Notes: generated by a model not told the origin, from the sequence alone. 64,000 nucleotides of DNA from Corylus avellana (GCF_901000735.1 NC_081542.1:47594238-47658237), one strand, 5' to 3'. Numbered from the stretch's first letter, positions 46,015-57,718 are shown. Numbers and translations are program-made.

Positions 46015-46836
46015 ATGGATGTGATTTTTGAGCTACAGCAAGGAGGTTCATTCTCCATTGAAGTGGGTTTCTTTGACACTGTCCTAGAGATCAAAGAAAA
46101 GATACAAAAATACCAAGCCATACCCATATCAAACCAAACCCTTATCTTCAATGGCAATGTCCTCCAAGACAACCACAATGTTGGGCAATGTGAAATCCTC
46201 CAAAACGCACACATTCAGCTCAATATTGTTTCTCTTGAACCCAATAAAGCCATTGTTTCTCCTGAACCCAATAAAGCCATTGTTGAGATTGACAACTTAT
46301 CGATGTCCAAGACAATCCAGGTCAACATAAAGACCCCAAAGTCCAAATTTTATGTCCCTGTAAAAATGGACGTAAACGACACCATTGGACAGTTAAAGGA
46401 AAAGATAAAAGAATTGGAAGTTGAAGCTATTATTGATCAGTTGGTTCTTCATTCAAACGGTATTGAATTACAAGACGATAAGCCTTTACGTGATTATGAG
46501 TTTTTGAACAATTCCGAAGTTGACGTTAGTTTTAGAGGGTCGAAGAAGTTAGACATAATGGTGCTGACAAGGTGCGGGACGAAGAAGATTCCGGTCGAGG
46601 TGAATGATTTGGATAATGTTGGGGAGTTGAGGAAGGAGCTGGAGATGTTGCAGAAGAGGATACTTTTTCCTCTTCCACATGAGGGTTATTTTTTCATTTA
46701 CAAGCAGGATGTGATGGATGACAATAGGTCATTTCGGTGGCACAATGTTAGGCAAGGTGATACCATAGAGATATTCAATGGAACTGTAACATTGATGGCG
46801 CCAGACCACCCATCGCGTCCAAGGTTAATTAGTTAA
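46015..46836 (+). CDS. Three-domain ubiquitin-like protein (UBL-4, type b)
   Basis: An intact single-exon frame of 273 aa, the segmental paralogue of UBL-2. The three UBL domains are in the same order, and it carries the same 27-bp linker duplication (one unit now reads SLEPNKA), so that duplication predates the segmental copy. The UBL-2 stop TAG is TCG here, so the protein continues for nine more residues (SRPRLIS) to the next TAA. No Gly-Gly terminus. Just downstream, at 47338, the sequence is interrupted by the Copia-2 element. Function unknown. Confidence 0.8.
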   Translation: MDVIFELQQGGSFSIEVGFFDTVLEIKEKIQKYQAIPISNQTLIFNGNVLQDNHNVGQCEILQNAHIQLNIVSLEPNKAIVSPEPNKAIVEIDNLSMSKTIQVNIKTPKSKFYVPVKMDVNDTIGQLKEKIKELEVEAIIDQLVLHSNGIELQDDKPLRDYEFLNNSEVDVSFRGSKKLDIMVLTRCGTKKIPVEVNDLDNVGELRKELEMLQKRILFPLPHEGYFFIYKQDVMDDNRSFRWHNVRQGDTIEIFNGTVTLMAPDHPSRPRLIS

Positions 46837-47337
46837 TTTCTATGTATATGTGCCGAATGCCAACGAGATTGATGTACAAGAAAAAAAGAGGAGACTGATT
46901 GGCAGATTGTGATTTGGAAGACCTTCAGCTTAATAACTTTCTCTAATTTTTTGTTTTTTTTATTTCCCATCTTTGGGTTGCCTTTGACGTTAAGTATTAT
47001 CATATATATATATACTTATTATATTTTCCCTTTTGTCTTAGAATATTTCTACCTTTTGTAGCTTTAGGGTTTCACTATAAATTTGGAAAAGTTGTATTAG
47101 AATAATGAGATTTTTCCATTAATAATATTATCAGTTTGCTTTATCTTTATTTTGTGTCTTTTTTTATAATTTTTTTTTTGAAATTTAAATAATATTTTAT
47201 GATTTTATTATTAATGGGACACATGGTGACATATTGACCTTTGAATCACATTTGATGACTAGGATTTCAAAAATTATTGATGGGTAATTTTCCCCCGATT
47301 GCCAGGATATTCGATAGCTCACTTTTTCTAAGTAATG
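46837..47337. other. 3' flank of UBL-4
   Basis: Matches the 3' flank of UBL-2 (28170-28735) up to AGTAATG, where Copia-2 begins. No gene. Confidence 0.6.
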
Positions 47338-47572
47338 TGAAAATTCTAAAACGACTCCAATTATCACCTACTCACACGTCTAGGAGTTTTACAGAAAATA
47401 TCCAGAAAACAGATCTAACTTAGCAGTTAAAAAATCAACCAAATACTGATATGAAATATGCAATCAAGAACACAGAAATTTGGTTACGAAGAGGAAACCA
47501 TTTAGAGAACTCTCTAAATGTAAAACCTCTCCGGGGCAGCCAAACTCAGGAAATCAATTCACTATATAGAAG

Positions 47573-47672
47573 NNNNNNNNNNNNNNNNNNNNNNNNNNNN
47601 NNNNNNNNNNNNNNNNNNNNNNNNNNNNNNNNNNNNNNNNNNNNNNNNNNNNNNNNNNNNNNNNNNNNNNNN
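47573..47672. other. Assembly gap (100 N) inside the left LTR of Copia-2
   Basis: Exactly 100 N. By comparison with the right LTR (877 bp) about 640 bases of LTR are missing here, possibly with some interior. Confidence 0.97.
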
Positions 47673-48968
47673 ATCCCATCATCTCCCCATATTTACTCCC
47701 CCTTTTTGTCACAGAATGACAAAAGGTCTTCATGTTTCCTGAAACACTTCACAAAATACATCAAGGCATATGTGGAATAAGAAGACATAAATAAAACTCA
47801 TGATAAAAAAATGACGTAGAATGCGTGATTATAAAGAAACATCAGCAAAACTCCCCCTCAATGTATGACTCAATTAACAACAGGAAACTGGAAATGCAAA
47901 GCATGTTTCTCCCCCTTTAAAAGTTAAATGAACACACATGATAACACATCAAGGACTCATGTATTGCACAATGAATATCCAAAAGCTTTCCTTTTTTTTT
48001 TTTTTTCTTTTTTTTTTTTTTTTAAAACAAAACACCAAAAAAAAACTTGTATAGATAAGCAATAGATCATGCATGCTCGTATGAATATCTGAACAATTCG
48101 GAGTGATCAACAAGCTACACTTACACCGTAAATGTACCATATGCATGACACAACCTTGGTCTGTGAATGCAGTCAAGTAGGCAATAATCAGAAATCTCAT
48201 GTGATAGTGTAGTGTGTGAGTACTCCCATTAACTAAGATTTCATCAATGAAAGGTAAATCTAGGCAAACATTTTGTAAAGGAAGACCAGCAGTCTGATTT
48301 AAACCACAGTAAAACCTTATAATGTTAGGACCTAGATTCCCTCATCCGATACACTCCCCCTGAGACTGATCATTTTCTTTTACCATGTCCTTTAGTAATC
48401 ATCTATTTCCACAATGATTTGATTACTGATTCTTTCTTTAGGGACAGACAGAAGCAAAACTAAGTCATTTGAGCTTATTTTATCCCTTTTTTTTTTTTTT
48501 TTTTTTTTGGAAAATGTTGGAATTTTTAGGAGCTAGGTTCAACTAACGAGTTGGTCAAGTGGATAGAACTGACACAACCTATCTTCCAAGCAAAATGTTT
48601 GCTCCAAATTCCCAAACACATAACAAAAATCTAAACTTAATGGGGGCAAAAAGTGCACAATTTCGAACATGAGAAAAACTGACTCTTACTCTTTTAACAG
48701 TCTTCAGAAAAACAAGGTTTATCAGAAACATATGGAGCAATAGATGTAAATTGCAGAAATATTGACCCCACGCATATGTAAAATATTCATTTGAGCACAA
48801 GACATGAGAAACTGAGTATCTAACAATTAAAACAATCTAAAAGAATAAAAAATAATCAAAGAAAATAAAAACAAAGCAAACAAAAATTAAGAAAAAAATG
48901 CCCTAGAACAGCTATAGACAAATATCAATATGCTCAATTTCTAGGCATGATCTATGTGCCCACCTAAT

Positions 48969-50808
48969 CTAGGTGAGTCCATTACCACTCCCCCTCAATG
49001 GGTGAATGGTATTAATCTTCTTGACCCAAACTTTCTTCACATCAGGGACAACTGTGTGACTCTTATCCAAGACATCTAACCGTGTTACTACGTCTTTCAT
49101 CATGTTGAATAATTTCTCATAACTATTTCTAGAATGGAAATATTCTCTTTTAGGCTCATGACTGTTAAGCTGAAAACACTTAGGACGAATATGTCCAATC
49201 TTACCACAGTTATGACACGTAGGAATAAACCTTTGAGAAGGTTGGTTCCTTAACATGTGCATACTTCTCGACTTAGAACTAGACATATAAGAATCAGTTA
49301 GAGTTCCCTTACCTTTTCCACCTTTGGAAATTTGAGGAGAAATTACCTTCTTTTCAGCCAAGCTATCTTCTTTGTTCACTGGTTTCACAAAAATCATCTT
49401 TGAAGAAGAAGCAACATTAGTAGATAAAATAGCAGATTTATCAAAACCCAATCCAGTTCTATCAAACTAATGTTTCTGATTATGTAGCATTTGATTTAGC
49501 TTTTCACTAGAGAATTTTGTTAAATGATTCTTTGATTCATTCAGTTCATTCTCTAAGGATTTCACTTTGGCAATTAGCATTTGATTTTCAGACATCAAAG
49601 TATTATGAGTAGCAAGAGAATCAGTTAAGGTGACAGAAAGTTGATCATTTTCAAGATTAACCTCATTGAGTTTTTTCAATTGCTGCTTATTCAGCTTTTT
49701 CAGTTTAGTGTATTCCACAAAGAGATTATTATAAGCATTTTGCAAATCATCTTCTTCTTCCGAATCATTATCGGACACACCTTGTTTGTCTTGAGAATTA
49801 CACTCACTATTCTCATGCTCACTCTCATAACTAACTCCAAATGCTAAGTAATTAACTCCCTGTTCAGCATCGTCCTTGTCTGATTCATCACTTTGAGTCA
49901 CATTAAATGCCTTGCCATTTGACTTTCTCAAGTTAGCACAGTCAACACGAATGTGCCCATGTCCACCACATTCGTGACACTTGATACCTTTAGGTGACTT
50001 TCCTTTCTCAACATTCTCATTTCTAGATTTCTCAGAAAATTGTGAATTGCTATTTCTAAGATTTCCTTTCTTGGCTCTAAAGAATTTCCTAAACTTCTTA
50101 GCAAACATAGCAATTTCTTCCTCATTTCCAGAATCCTCATCAGATGAACCACAAGAGTCAACCTTAACATTTTTTTGCCTTAAGAGCAATATTTTTGGTG
50201 TTCTTGTGTTTAGGAAGAATTAGCTCAAAGGTCTGAAGGGAACCTACAAGTTCTTCTACTCTCATAGTATCTAAGTCCTTGCTCGGTTGTATAGCAGCAA
50301 TTTGGGGAATAAACCTCTCAGGCAAAGATCTTAAGATTTTTTTCACCACTTTAGCATCATCCATTTTCTTTCCCAAATTAATGGTAGAGCTTCTAATGAC
50401 ACTAAGCTTTGAATAGAATTCATCAAAAGTTTCATCTTCCTGCATTCTAATCTCCTCAAACTGAGAAACCAACATTTGAATTTTTGAAGTTCTAACAACC
50501 TTAGTTCCTTCATGTGTGATTTCTAAAGTTTCCCAGGCTTCCTTAGCTATTTCACATCTAGAAATTCTAGAAAATTCATCATTTGAAACAGAGATGTAAA
50601 TAGCATTTATAGCTTTGTCATTCGCAGTAGCATTATTCTTTTCCTCTGTTGTCCATTCAGCTATTGCTTTTTCTGGACGTGTCCATCCAGATTCGACAAT
50701 ATACCAAACATTAATGGACTTAAAATATGCTCTCATACGAATTTTCCAAAGCGTATAATTTGTTCCGTCAAAGACGGGAAGAGAATTAGGAGCAACAGTA
50801 TGAGACAT
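48969..50808 (-). pseudogene. Copia-2 gag with two zinc knuckles, frameshifted
   Basis: The N-terminal part (50808-50164) is a Copia-type gag domain (TNYTLWKIRMRAYFK, then QMLVSQFEEIRMQEDETFDE). After a +1 shift in an A7 run near 50170 the frame continues (50189-49467) with zinc knuckle 1, CHECGGHGHIRVDC, an acidic stretch and a coiled coil (KKLNKQQLKKLNEVNLEN). A stop at 49467 separates it from the last part (49451-48969) with zinc knuckle 2, CHNCGKIGHIRPKC. Both knuckles keep the CX2CX4HX4C spacing. It is probably a single ancestral gag carrying one frameshift and one stop. Confidence 0.85.
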
Positions 50809-50863
50809 TTGATATGGAGTCTCGGATCACACTCAGGAAATAAATCCTTCAAAGAGTGAACCC

Positions 50864-50875
50864 GCTCTGATACCA
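50864..50875 (-). other. Copia-2 primer-binding site (initiator tRNA-Met)
   Basis: The minus strand reads TGGTATCAGAGC two bases inside the 5' LTR end, complementary to the 3' end of plant initiator tRNA-Met. Confidence 0.85.
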
Positions 50876-50877
50876 AT

Positions 50878-51754
50878 TGAAAATTCTAAAACGACTCCAA
50901 TTATCACCTACTCACACGTCTAGGAGTTTTACAGAAAATATCCAGAAAACAGATCTAACTTAGCAGTTAAAAAATCAACCAAATACGGATATGAAATATG
51001 CAATCAAGAACACAGAAATTTGGTTACGAAGAGGAAACCATTTAGAGAACTCTCTAAATGTAAACCCTCTCCGGGGCAGCCAAACCCAGGAAATCAATTC
51101 ACTATATAGAAGAATAAGGAATACAAGAAGAATAACAAAACCTTTGACTCTTCCTTGCACACGACAAGTGACCCACTTGACTTCTACCTCAGTAGCCCTT
51201 TCCAGAACATCTGGCACGATTCTTCTAAAATATTTCCTTTCACCGGAACTCCGATTGGCTTCACGTATTTTCTCTTCAACAATAATCTAGAACAAATTCT
51301 CTCTCTCTAAGCACCCTGATTTTGCTCAATAAAATACGTACTTGTAAATGTAGCAAAATCGTGTTTAAATAGAAAATAACCCTAATAAGTCAGCCAGGTC
51401 CGGACCCTGCAGATCTGAGGTCCGGACATGCCTCATAAAATGCACTTTCGGGAACTGGGGTCCGGACCCGGGGAATTGAGGTCCGGACCCTGCTTGAAAA
51501 ATCAAGTTTCTGGAAATGGGGTCCGGACCCTGCTTCTGGAGGTCCGGACCCGGACTGTCCAGCCTTCATCAACAACTCCAATCGATGGGCATTTGTGGTC
51601 CGATTGAGCTGAAATTTTGCAGGGACGTTCATAACATATGAATCTACATTATGAACGGTGGAGATTGGATTCTGAGCATTCTATATCAGTGTTTGAGCCG
51701 TGAACAGTAGCATCTGCATTTTGGAACTGAATTAAGCCAACACAAGAACTAACA
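50878..51754 (-). repeat. Copia-2 5' LTR (right copy)
   Basis: 877 bp, starting TGAAAATTC and ending AACA on the + strand. It contains the GTCCGGAC palindrome array at 51397-51550. Confidence 0.85.
51397..51550. repeat. Array of six GTCCGGAC palindromes, about 61-bp period
   Basis: GGTCCGGAC occurs at 51397, 51419, 51459, 51480, 51520 and 51541. The spacing alternates 22, 40, 21, 40, 21, so this is a roughly 61-bp unit repeated about three times with two palindromes per unit. The DNA between them has diverged more than the palindromes. It lies within the LTR, where promoter or enhancer elements reside, but a role is only inferred. Confidence 0.85.
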
Positions 51755-52968
51755 TAATGAATATGAAATGAATCAAGAATAACTCAGATATATCAATCTC
51801 TAGAGACTTGAGTTGAGCTGCCATGTCCCTCGTTTCCATAATGTGCTCACGTACACTTCTGGAATGATCAAAGGACTTGCTTGATAGCTTCTTCATTAGG
51901 GTGCTGGCTAAGGCCTTGTCGGAACTCACAAATTGTTCCTCAACTGCCCTAATGAATGTCTTAGCCTTAGTGCATTCAGAGATAGAACCCCTAATGCCCT
52001 TAGAGACATGAGGTTTCATGAACACTAGACTTAAGCAATTAGATCGCTCCCACCATTCATGTTTAGCAATCTCTTGTGGGGTTCTTTTTTCCTTGAGGGC
52101 GGGTGGTTCGTCCACACGGCGCGCCAAGTCAAGCTCCAAACACCCCAATGTAAAAAATAATTTTTTTTTTCCAGTTAGTAAAATTGTTATCATTAAGCAT
52201 TGGAACATAAAAAGTTCCATCCATTAAAGTAGAAGGAATAGCTGCAATAACCAAAGAAAATACTTTAATGCTATGAAATAACTTTATTTAAACTAACCAA
52301 TGTTAATTTAATAATAAATTTCAACCTAACTGTGGGCAAAGGTTGCATCACACATGAAATTTACTCTTTATTAATAAGCAGACTAATAAATTTAGCATTA
52401 ATAAATAAAATTTTCTGTACCTGTGGGCCTAAGAGAAGTTTTATTTTCAATGTTAAATTTACTATCTTATTCTAATAAGTCATAAAAATAAAAACGTCCA
52501 TGTGGAGATTGGCAAATTAAATTTATGAATTAATTACAACATGATGTTAATCTTCTTTATGAAGTTCACATATATAATTTTGATGCAATTATCATTATAA
52601 AATTGGGATGCTGTGGCTCTCCCAAAATTATTATGATAATCACTACTTCATTAACATCCAATAATTGTATAGATGCCAAAATAAAGTTCTCAAGAATAAA
52701 AGACAAAACCAACATGTCAGTGGGTAAACAATTTTTTTTTTAAGTACAACCGGATAGTGTCTCAGGTAAGTGGGGGGGCGCACAATGGCACACTTAAGTC
52801 TCAAGACTTGCCTTGTCAGAGCTTTCTGATTGCAATTTTGGATAGTAGCATAAACATTTACCAACATATGTGGCTTAGTTAATTATTCTCAGGTTTGGGT
52901 ATCAAACAATTTATTTAAACAATAAAAAAACAAATTTAATCTTAAGTCCATGCATTAAAGAAATAATA
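51755..52968 (-). pseudogene. Second copy of Copia-1 gag and leader (fragment)
   Basis: Closely matches 39640-40851 (shared HIMETRDMAAQLKSLEIDI; leader with CTGTGGCTCTCCCAAAATTA). It is broken sharply on both sides: at 51755-51760 by the Copia-2 junction and at 52968 where UBL upstream DNA begins. Pol and LTR of this copy are absent. Confidence 0.85.
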
Positions 52969-53942
52969 ATAACAAGAGTTGATGGGCACTACCACTTCAG
53001 CCCAGTAAAATAAAAGTGTAGTATGTGGATTTGGATCGGCAACAAATAGCTACCCAAATTTCTAGAGAACTCATATGGCCCACCTGCCCAGATATATAGG
53101 TGGTTAGATAGCCTAAAATTTATTTGGACATGTAGCCTTTATATGAACTCTTTTACATTTGCTATCTAAATTTCTAGCAATTTGGACAACTAATTTATGT
53201 GGATCTTAATAATCTCAATTTTTTATTCCAGTTTCGCCTATGGCATAGGAGTGGGGGGCGTGTGACTAACAGAGTAAGACACTAGTTGAATTGATCCAAC
53301 TATTCAGTTATATTGAGCGCCTTGTAAATTAGGACCAAGACCCTTACAATTGGTTGTCCAAATTACACTCGATTCGAATAGTCATCCCACATATATAGAG
53401 GGCTTAAGGGCGTCGCCAATTGCAAGGATCCATATCCTTGTGAACAATGTTAAATCTGTACCCAAAAAAAAAAAAAAAAAATACTGTGACTTTAAAAAGA
53501 AAAAGATGATAAAATATTTTTAATCAAAATAATTTAATCTTGAAAATTTATTGCGGGCCGGCCTTTGTTCGTATTTGCTTACTAGGCTTAGAAATAGTCA
53601 GAAGAAAAGGATAAACAGTTTATTTTTAAAGCAATTAAACAATATGTGTGTGAAGTCATGCAAAGTGCCCATTTAATTGGCCCCTTTTAAAAATTATTTT
53701 ATTTAATTTTTTCTCTTTTCATTGTGAGTTAATGTTTTGCGAATCATGTTGGAAGCATGGGAAGAAATTTTCATGAATTTAAAAAGCAAATATAGCATTG
53801 TAACTACGAACGCCACCCTTATGGCATGGATTTCAATTGGTTTAAAAGATAGTCTACATTGTTTTCTCCATATTGAGACTTGAAATATTGATAATATCTG
53901 AGACTTCTCTTGGTGGCCTGCTTGATTTCTTCTTTTCCAACA
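52969..53942. other. Upstream region of the broken UBL-5 copy
   Basis: Matches 45020-46014 and 26410-27360, including the TTGAGACTTG...TCTGAGACTTCTCTTGGTGG block before the start codon. No gene. Confidence 0.65.
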
Positions 53943-54716
53943 ATGGAGGTGATTTTTGAGCTGCAGGGAGGAAATCCATTCTCCATTGAAGTGGGTTTCT
54001 TGACACTGTCCTAGAAAGACACAAAAATACCAAGCCATACCCATATCAAAGCAAACCCTTATCTTCAAGGGCAATGTCCTCCAAGACAACCACAATGTTG
54101 AGCAATGTGAAATCCTCCAAAACTCACACATTCAGCTCAATATTGTTTCTCCTGAACGCAATAAAGCCATTGTTGAGATTGACAACTTATCTATGCCCAA
54201 GAAAATCCAGGTCTACATAAAGCCCCCAACGTCCAAATTTCATGTCCCTCTAAAAATGGACGTAAACGACACCATTGGACGGTTAAAGGAAAAGATAAAG
54301 AAATGGAAGCTGTATCTATTGATCAGTTGGTAATTCATTCCGACGGTATTGAATTACAAGACGACCATAAGTCTTTACGTGATTATGAGTTTTTGAACAA
54401 TTCAAAAATTGATGTTAGTTTTAAAGGGCCGAAGAAGTTAAACCTAACGGTGCTGACAAGGTGCGGGACGAAGAGGATTCCGGTCGAGGTGAATGAGTCG
54501 GCTAATGTTGGGGAGCTGAGGAAGGAGCTGGAGAAATTGCAGAAGATGATACTTTTTCCTCTTCCACCTGAGGGTTATTTTTTCATTTACAAGCAGGCTG
54601 TGATGGATGACGATATGTCGTTTCGGTGGCACAATGTTAGGCAAGGTGATACCATAGAGATACTCAATAGGACTGTAACATCGATGGCGCCAGACAACTC
54701 ATCGCATGCAAGGTGA
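53943..54716 (+). pseudogene. Three-UBL pseudogene (UBL-5, type b)
   Basis: Starts ATGGAGGTGATTTTTGAG, like UBL-2 and UBL-4. One T is lost in GGTTTCTTGACAC and a short deletion follows at AGAAAGACAC, so domain 1 goes out of frame within 20 codons and reaches a TAG. Another indel occurs near 54297. The last 137 codons (54303-54716) are open and keep domain 3 (ELRKELEKLQKMI, GDTIEILNR). The linker holds a single PERNKA unit without the 27-bp doubling, the ancestral state. The N-terminal damage makes an intact product unlikely. Confidence 0.85.
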
Positions 54717-55161
54717 ATGGGAAATTACGGTCAGGTCCTTTACAATATATACTGACAAGATTAATTAGTTAATTTCTTATGTATATGTGCCGAATGCCAA
54801 CCAGATTGATGAACAAGAAAGAAATAGGACACTGATTGGCAGATTGTGATTTGAAAGACATTCAGCATAATAACTTTCTCTAATTTTTTTGATTTCCTAT
54901 GTAGAAGATTCCCATCTTTGGGTTACCTTTGACGTCAAGTATTTTCATATTTATTATATTTTCCCTTTTGTTTTATTTCCTTTCTTAGAATATTTCTACC
55001 TTTTGTATCTTTAGGGTTTCACTATAAATTTGGATAAGTTGTATTAGAATAATGAGATTTTTCCATTAACAATATTATCAGTTTGCTTTATCAATGTGCG
55101 TGTTTATTTTGTGTATTAAGAATATAGTTTCTCTTTCATGTCTATCGTTTTCGTTGTGTCA

Positions 55162-55375
55162 ATTCCGGTCAAGGTGAATGCATAGGATAATGTTGGGTTG
55201 CTGAGAAAGGGGCTGCAGAAGTTGCAATAGGGGCTACATTTTCATCTTGCACGAGGGTTATTTTTTCTTTTACGAGCAGAATGCAATGGACGACGATAGG
55301 TCGTTTTGGTGGCATCATGTTGGGCAAGGTGATACCATAAAGATATCCAATGGGACTGTCACTAGCGGTTCATGA
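55162..55375 (+). pseudogene. Fragment of a type-a UBL gene (third domain only)
   Basis: The DNA from ATTCCGGTCAAGGTGAATGC to GGTTCATGA matches the third UBL domain of UBL-1 and UBL-3. It has in-frame stops (GCATAG early, CAATAG later) and a lost base near CTTGCACGAGGG. The terminus would read VTSGS instead of VTGGS. Domains 1 and 2 are absent. Confidence 0.8.
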
Positions 55376-57277
55376 TTATATGTTTTTGTTCCAATGATAT
55401 GTGCTAGAATTACTTATAGATTAAATTTTAAGAGTCTAAGTGGGTAGATGCTTGGAAAGTCGAGGAAAATGTACATAACCAATCTAATTAATTTCATATG
55501 GGCTGAAAACCTGAAGTAATCAACTAGATATTTTTCAAAGTAATACTACTTTTCGCACTCATTTGTTATACATATTTTAGTATTTCAAAGTGATACTACT
55601 TTTCAAACATAACGTAGTAGTGAATGAACTTCTTGGTTTCTCCTATGGAAGCTCACATTTGAACTAGAGTCTGAACGACAGTCAATTCTATAAGTCTGTT
55701 TTGTCCATCTTGTTCGAAGAATCGTTCGAACAAAATATCTTCGGTTCACACAAAATTACAAATTTAATTGATCCTACCATTCAACCTATTTGGACACCAA
55801 TTTTAGCTAATTTAAACCCTAACAAGTTAACATATTTGAACTCGATTAGGAAACGTTAGAATTATCTTCTCCTACATTGTAAAGTACTTGTAAATGTTAT
55901 TGCCATTTCGTGTGTACATTATTGTTAATTATCATATTGAATTATTTTCCTCTCATATTTCTTATGGAAAATTATTACTGATGGGTGGTGTAATTAAGCT
56001 CACACCATAAGGCATGATTTCCAACGTAATGCTTACATAAAGAAACACTAAATTAAATCACAAGTACTTCTTGACCCCGCAATATATGCATGAGAGGTGT
56101 TTTACCTATTGAATAATGCTACATATTACACAATCATTTCACCACATTTTACTATGCTAATGTGGTAGTGCACATCAATTATTATATAAAATTTTATTTA
56201 AAAATAAAAAATAACTTGTTCATGAACACTACCACATCAGCCAAGTGGAATTGAGGTTTAGTATATGGATTGGATTTCACAACAATTAGCTGTTCAAATT
56301 GCTAGAAAAATCGTTTGGCACATATGCTTGAGTAGGTGGGCTAATAGCCCAAAATTTATTTGGATAGATGAGTTCAAAACTTTCTCGCATTAGTTGTCCA
56401 ATTTCTATTCCCGTTTCATGTATGGTGTACGGAGTATAGGGGTGTGTGACTGCCAAAGGAGCGAGACTGATTGAACTGATCCAACTATTCAATTATGATT
56501 AGGGCCTTGTGTATAAAGAACAAGACCCTATACAATTGATTGTCCAAATTGAGTGTAATTCAAACCGTCATCACACAAAGAGGGCTAGATGGGGTTAAAG
56601 GTCGTAGCCAATTGCAAGGGATCCTTATCCGTGTAAACTATGCTAAATCTGCTCATACAAATTCTGCGATGAAAAAATATTTTTGACCAAAATAATGTAA
56701 TCTTGAAAATTTATTGCAGGGTTTTGTTCGTATTTGCTCACTGGGGCATATATAGATGTCATGAATAGTTGATTTTTACAACAGTTTAACAGTATGTGTG
56801 TGAAGTTAGCTGCAACGCCCATTTAATTAATCGGCCCCTTTTTTAAATTACTCTCTTTAATTATTATTTTGCTTTCATTGTGAGTTAATTTTTTGCTGCT
56901 CATGTTGGAAGTTGGGATGAAATTTTCATGAATTCAACAAACTAAAAGCATTGTAACTACGTACCCCATGCATCCTTATAGCATGAATTTTAATCAGTAG
57001 TTTAAAAGATGGTCCTCATAGTCTTCTCCGTATTGAGACTTGACAGATTGATAATATCCGAGACTTGTCTAACTATATATGGAGCCTGATCAGAATTCTA
57101 CTGTATGCATTTTTTATTCTTGCACTCCATGAACTTGACTTTATAAACATTCTATTTAACACTTGATTTCCTGCTTCTTAATTATTAACTTTTTTTTTGT
57201 TTTTTTAATGCTTTTGAGTGTGCTTGAATATATAATCTTACGCTAAAATTATTTATCTGGTTGGTGTTTGGCAGACG
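55376..57277. other. Intergenic before the two-UBL gene
   Basis: AT-rich. From about 56050 it is a diverged relative of the regions before the type-b genes. The block TTGAGACTTGACAGATTG then TCCGAGACTTGTC appears at about 57033. No gene. Confidence 0.55.
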
Positions 57278-57718
57278 ATGGTGATCACCATTTTCCACTT
57301 AGGTGTGTCGTATCCTCTGGAGATTCCACGTGCTGCAAGAATTGTTGAAGTGAAAATGGAGATAGCAGAGAAAATATTAGATATGCTACCGGCGAAGATG
57401 GATCTGGCCTATAATGCAGTGTGGCTAAGACGCAATGAACTGACTTTGCTGGATTATCAAATTCCTTCCGGGGCTAAACTTGTTCTCTACAAGAACTTTC
57501 GTGTTTGGATCAGGTTTGACCCTTACCGGCGGTATAGCTTAATGGTGAACGATGACACTACGGTGGGGGACTTGAAAGAGATGTTCCACGCAAATTCTGG
57601 CCTTCCTATCATGAGATCAAATCTCCAATATCCAAAAGATCATGATCTTAATGACGGTTGTTTTCTGTGGAGTTACGGAATTATTGATGAATCAGAAATA
57701 TATATTGATCATCTCTAA
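57278..57718 (+). CDS. Two-domain ubiquitin-like protein (UBL-6)
   Basis: An intact single-exon frame of 146 aa with two UBL folds. Domain 1 is about 1-72 (VEVKMEIAEKILDMLPAKMD, then LLDYQIPSGAKLVLY). Domain 2 is about 74-145 (TTVGDLKEMFHANSGLP, then IDESEIYID). It lacks a Gly-Gly end. The ATG follows TGTTTGGCAG, an acceptor-like sequence, so a 5' UTR intron is possible. Its closest relative is the next gene, at 58877, from which it is clearly diverged. A role as a ubiquitin-fold binding protein is the most that can be inferred. Confidence 0.75.
   Translation: MVITIFHLGVSYPLEIPRAARIVEVKMEIAEKILDMLPAKMDLAYNAVWLRRNELTLLDYQIPSGAKLVLYKNFRVWIRFDPYRRYSLMVNDDTTVGDLKEMFHANSGLPIMRSNLQYPKDHDLNDGCFLWSYGIIDESEIYIDHL

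Larger units (their letters stand above)
47338..51754 (-). mobile_element. Copia-2: gag-only LTR retrotransposon
   Basis: The LTRs begin at 47338 and 50878 with TGAAAATTCTAAAACGACTC and the outer right end is AACA at 51754. The flanking 5-base repeat TAATG is at 47333-47337 and 51755-51759. The first 235 bases of the two LTRs differ at only three positions. The interior has one gag region (50808-48969) and no recognisable protease, integrase, RT or RNase H, so it fits the non-autonomous gag-only class (TR-GAG-like). The primer-binding site is at 50864-50875. The left LTR is interrupted by a 100-N gap, so the true length is greater. Confidence 0.88.

Noticed and set aside
51397..51550. Protein-coding reading of the palindrome array (minus-strand proline/arginine-rich frame)
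   Set aside because: The array lies wholly in an LTR and its periodicity is about 61 bases, which is not a multiple of three.
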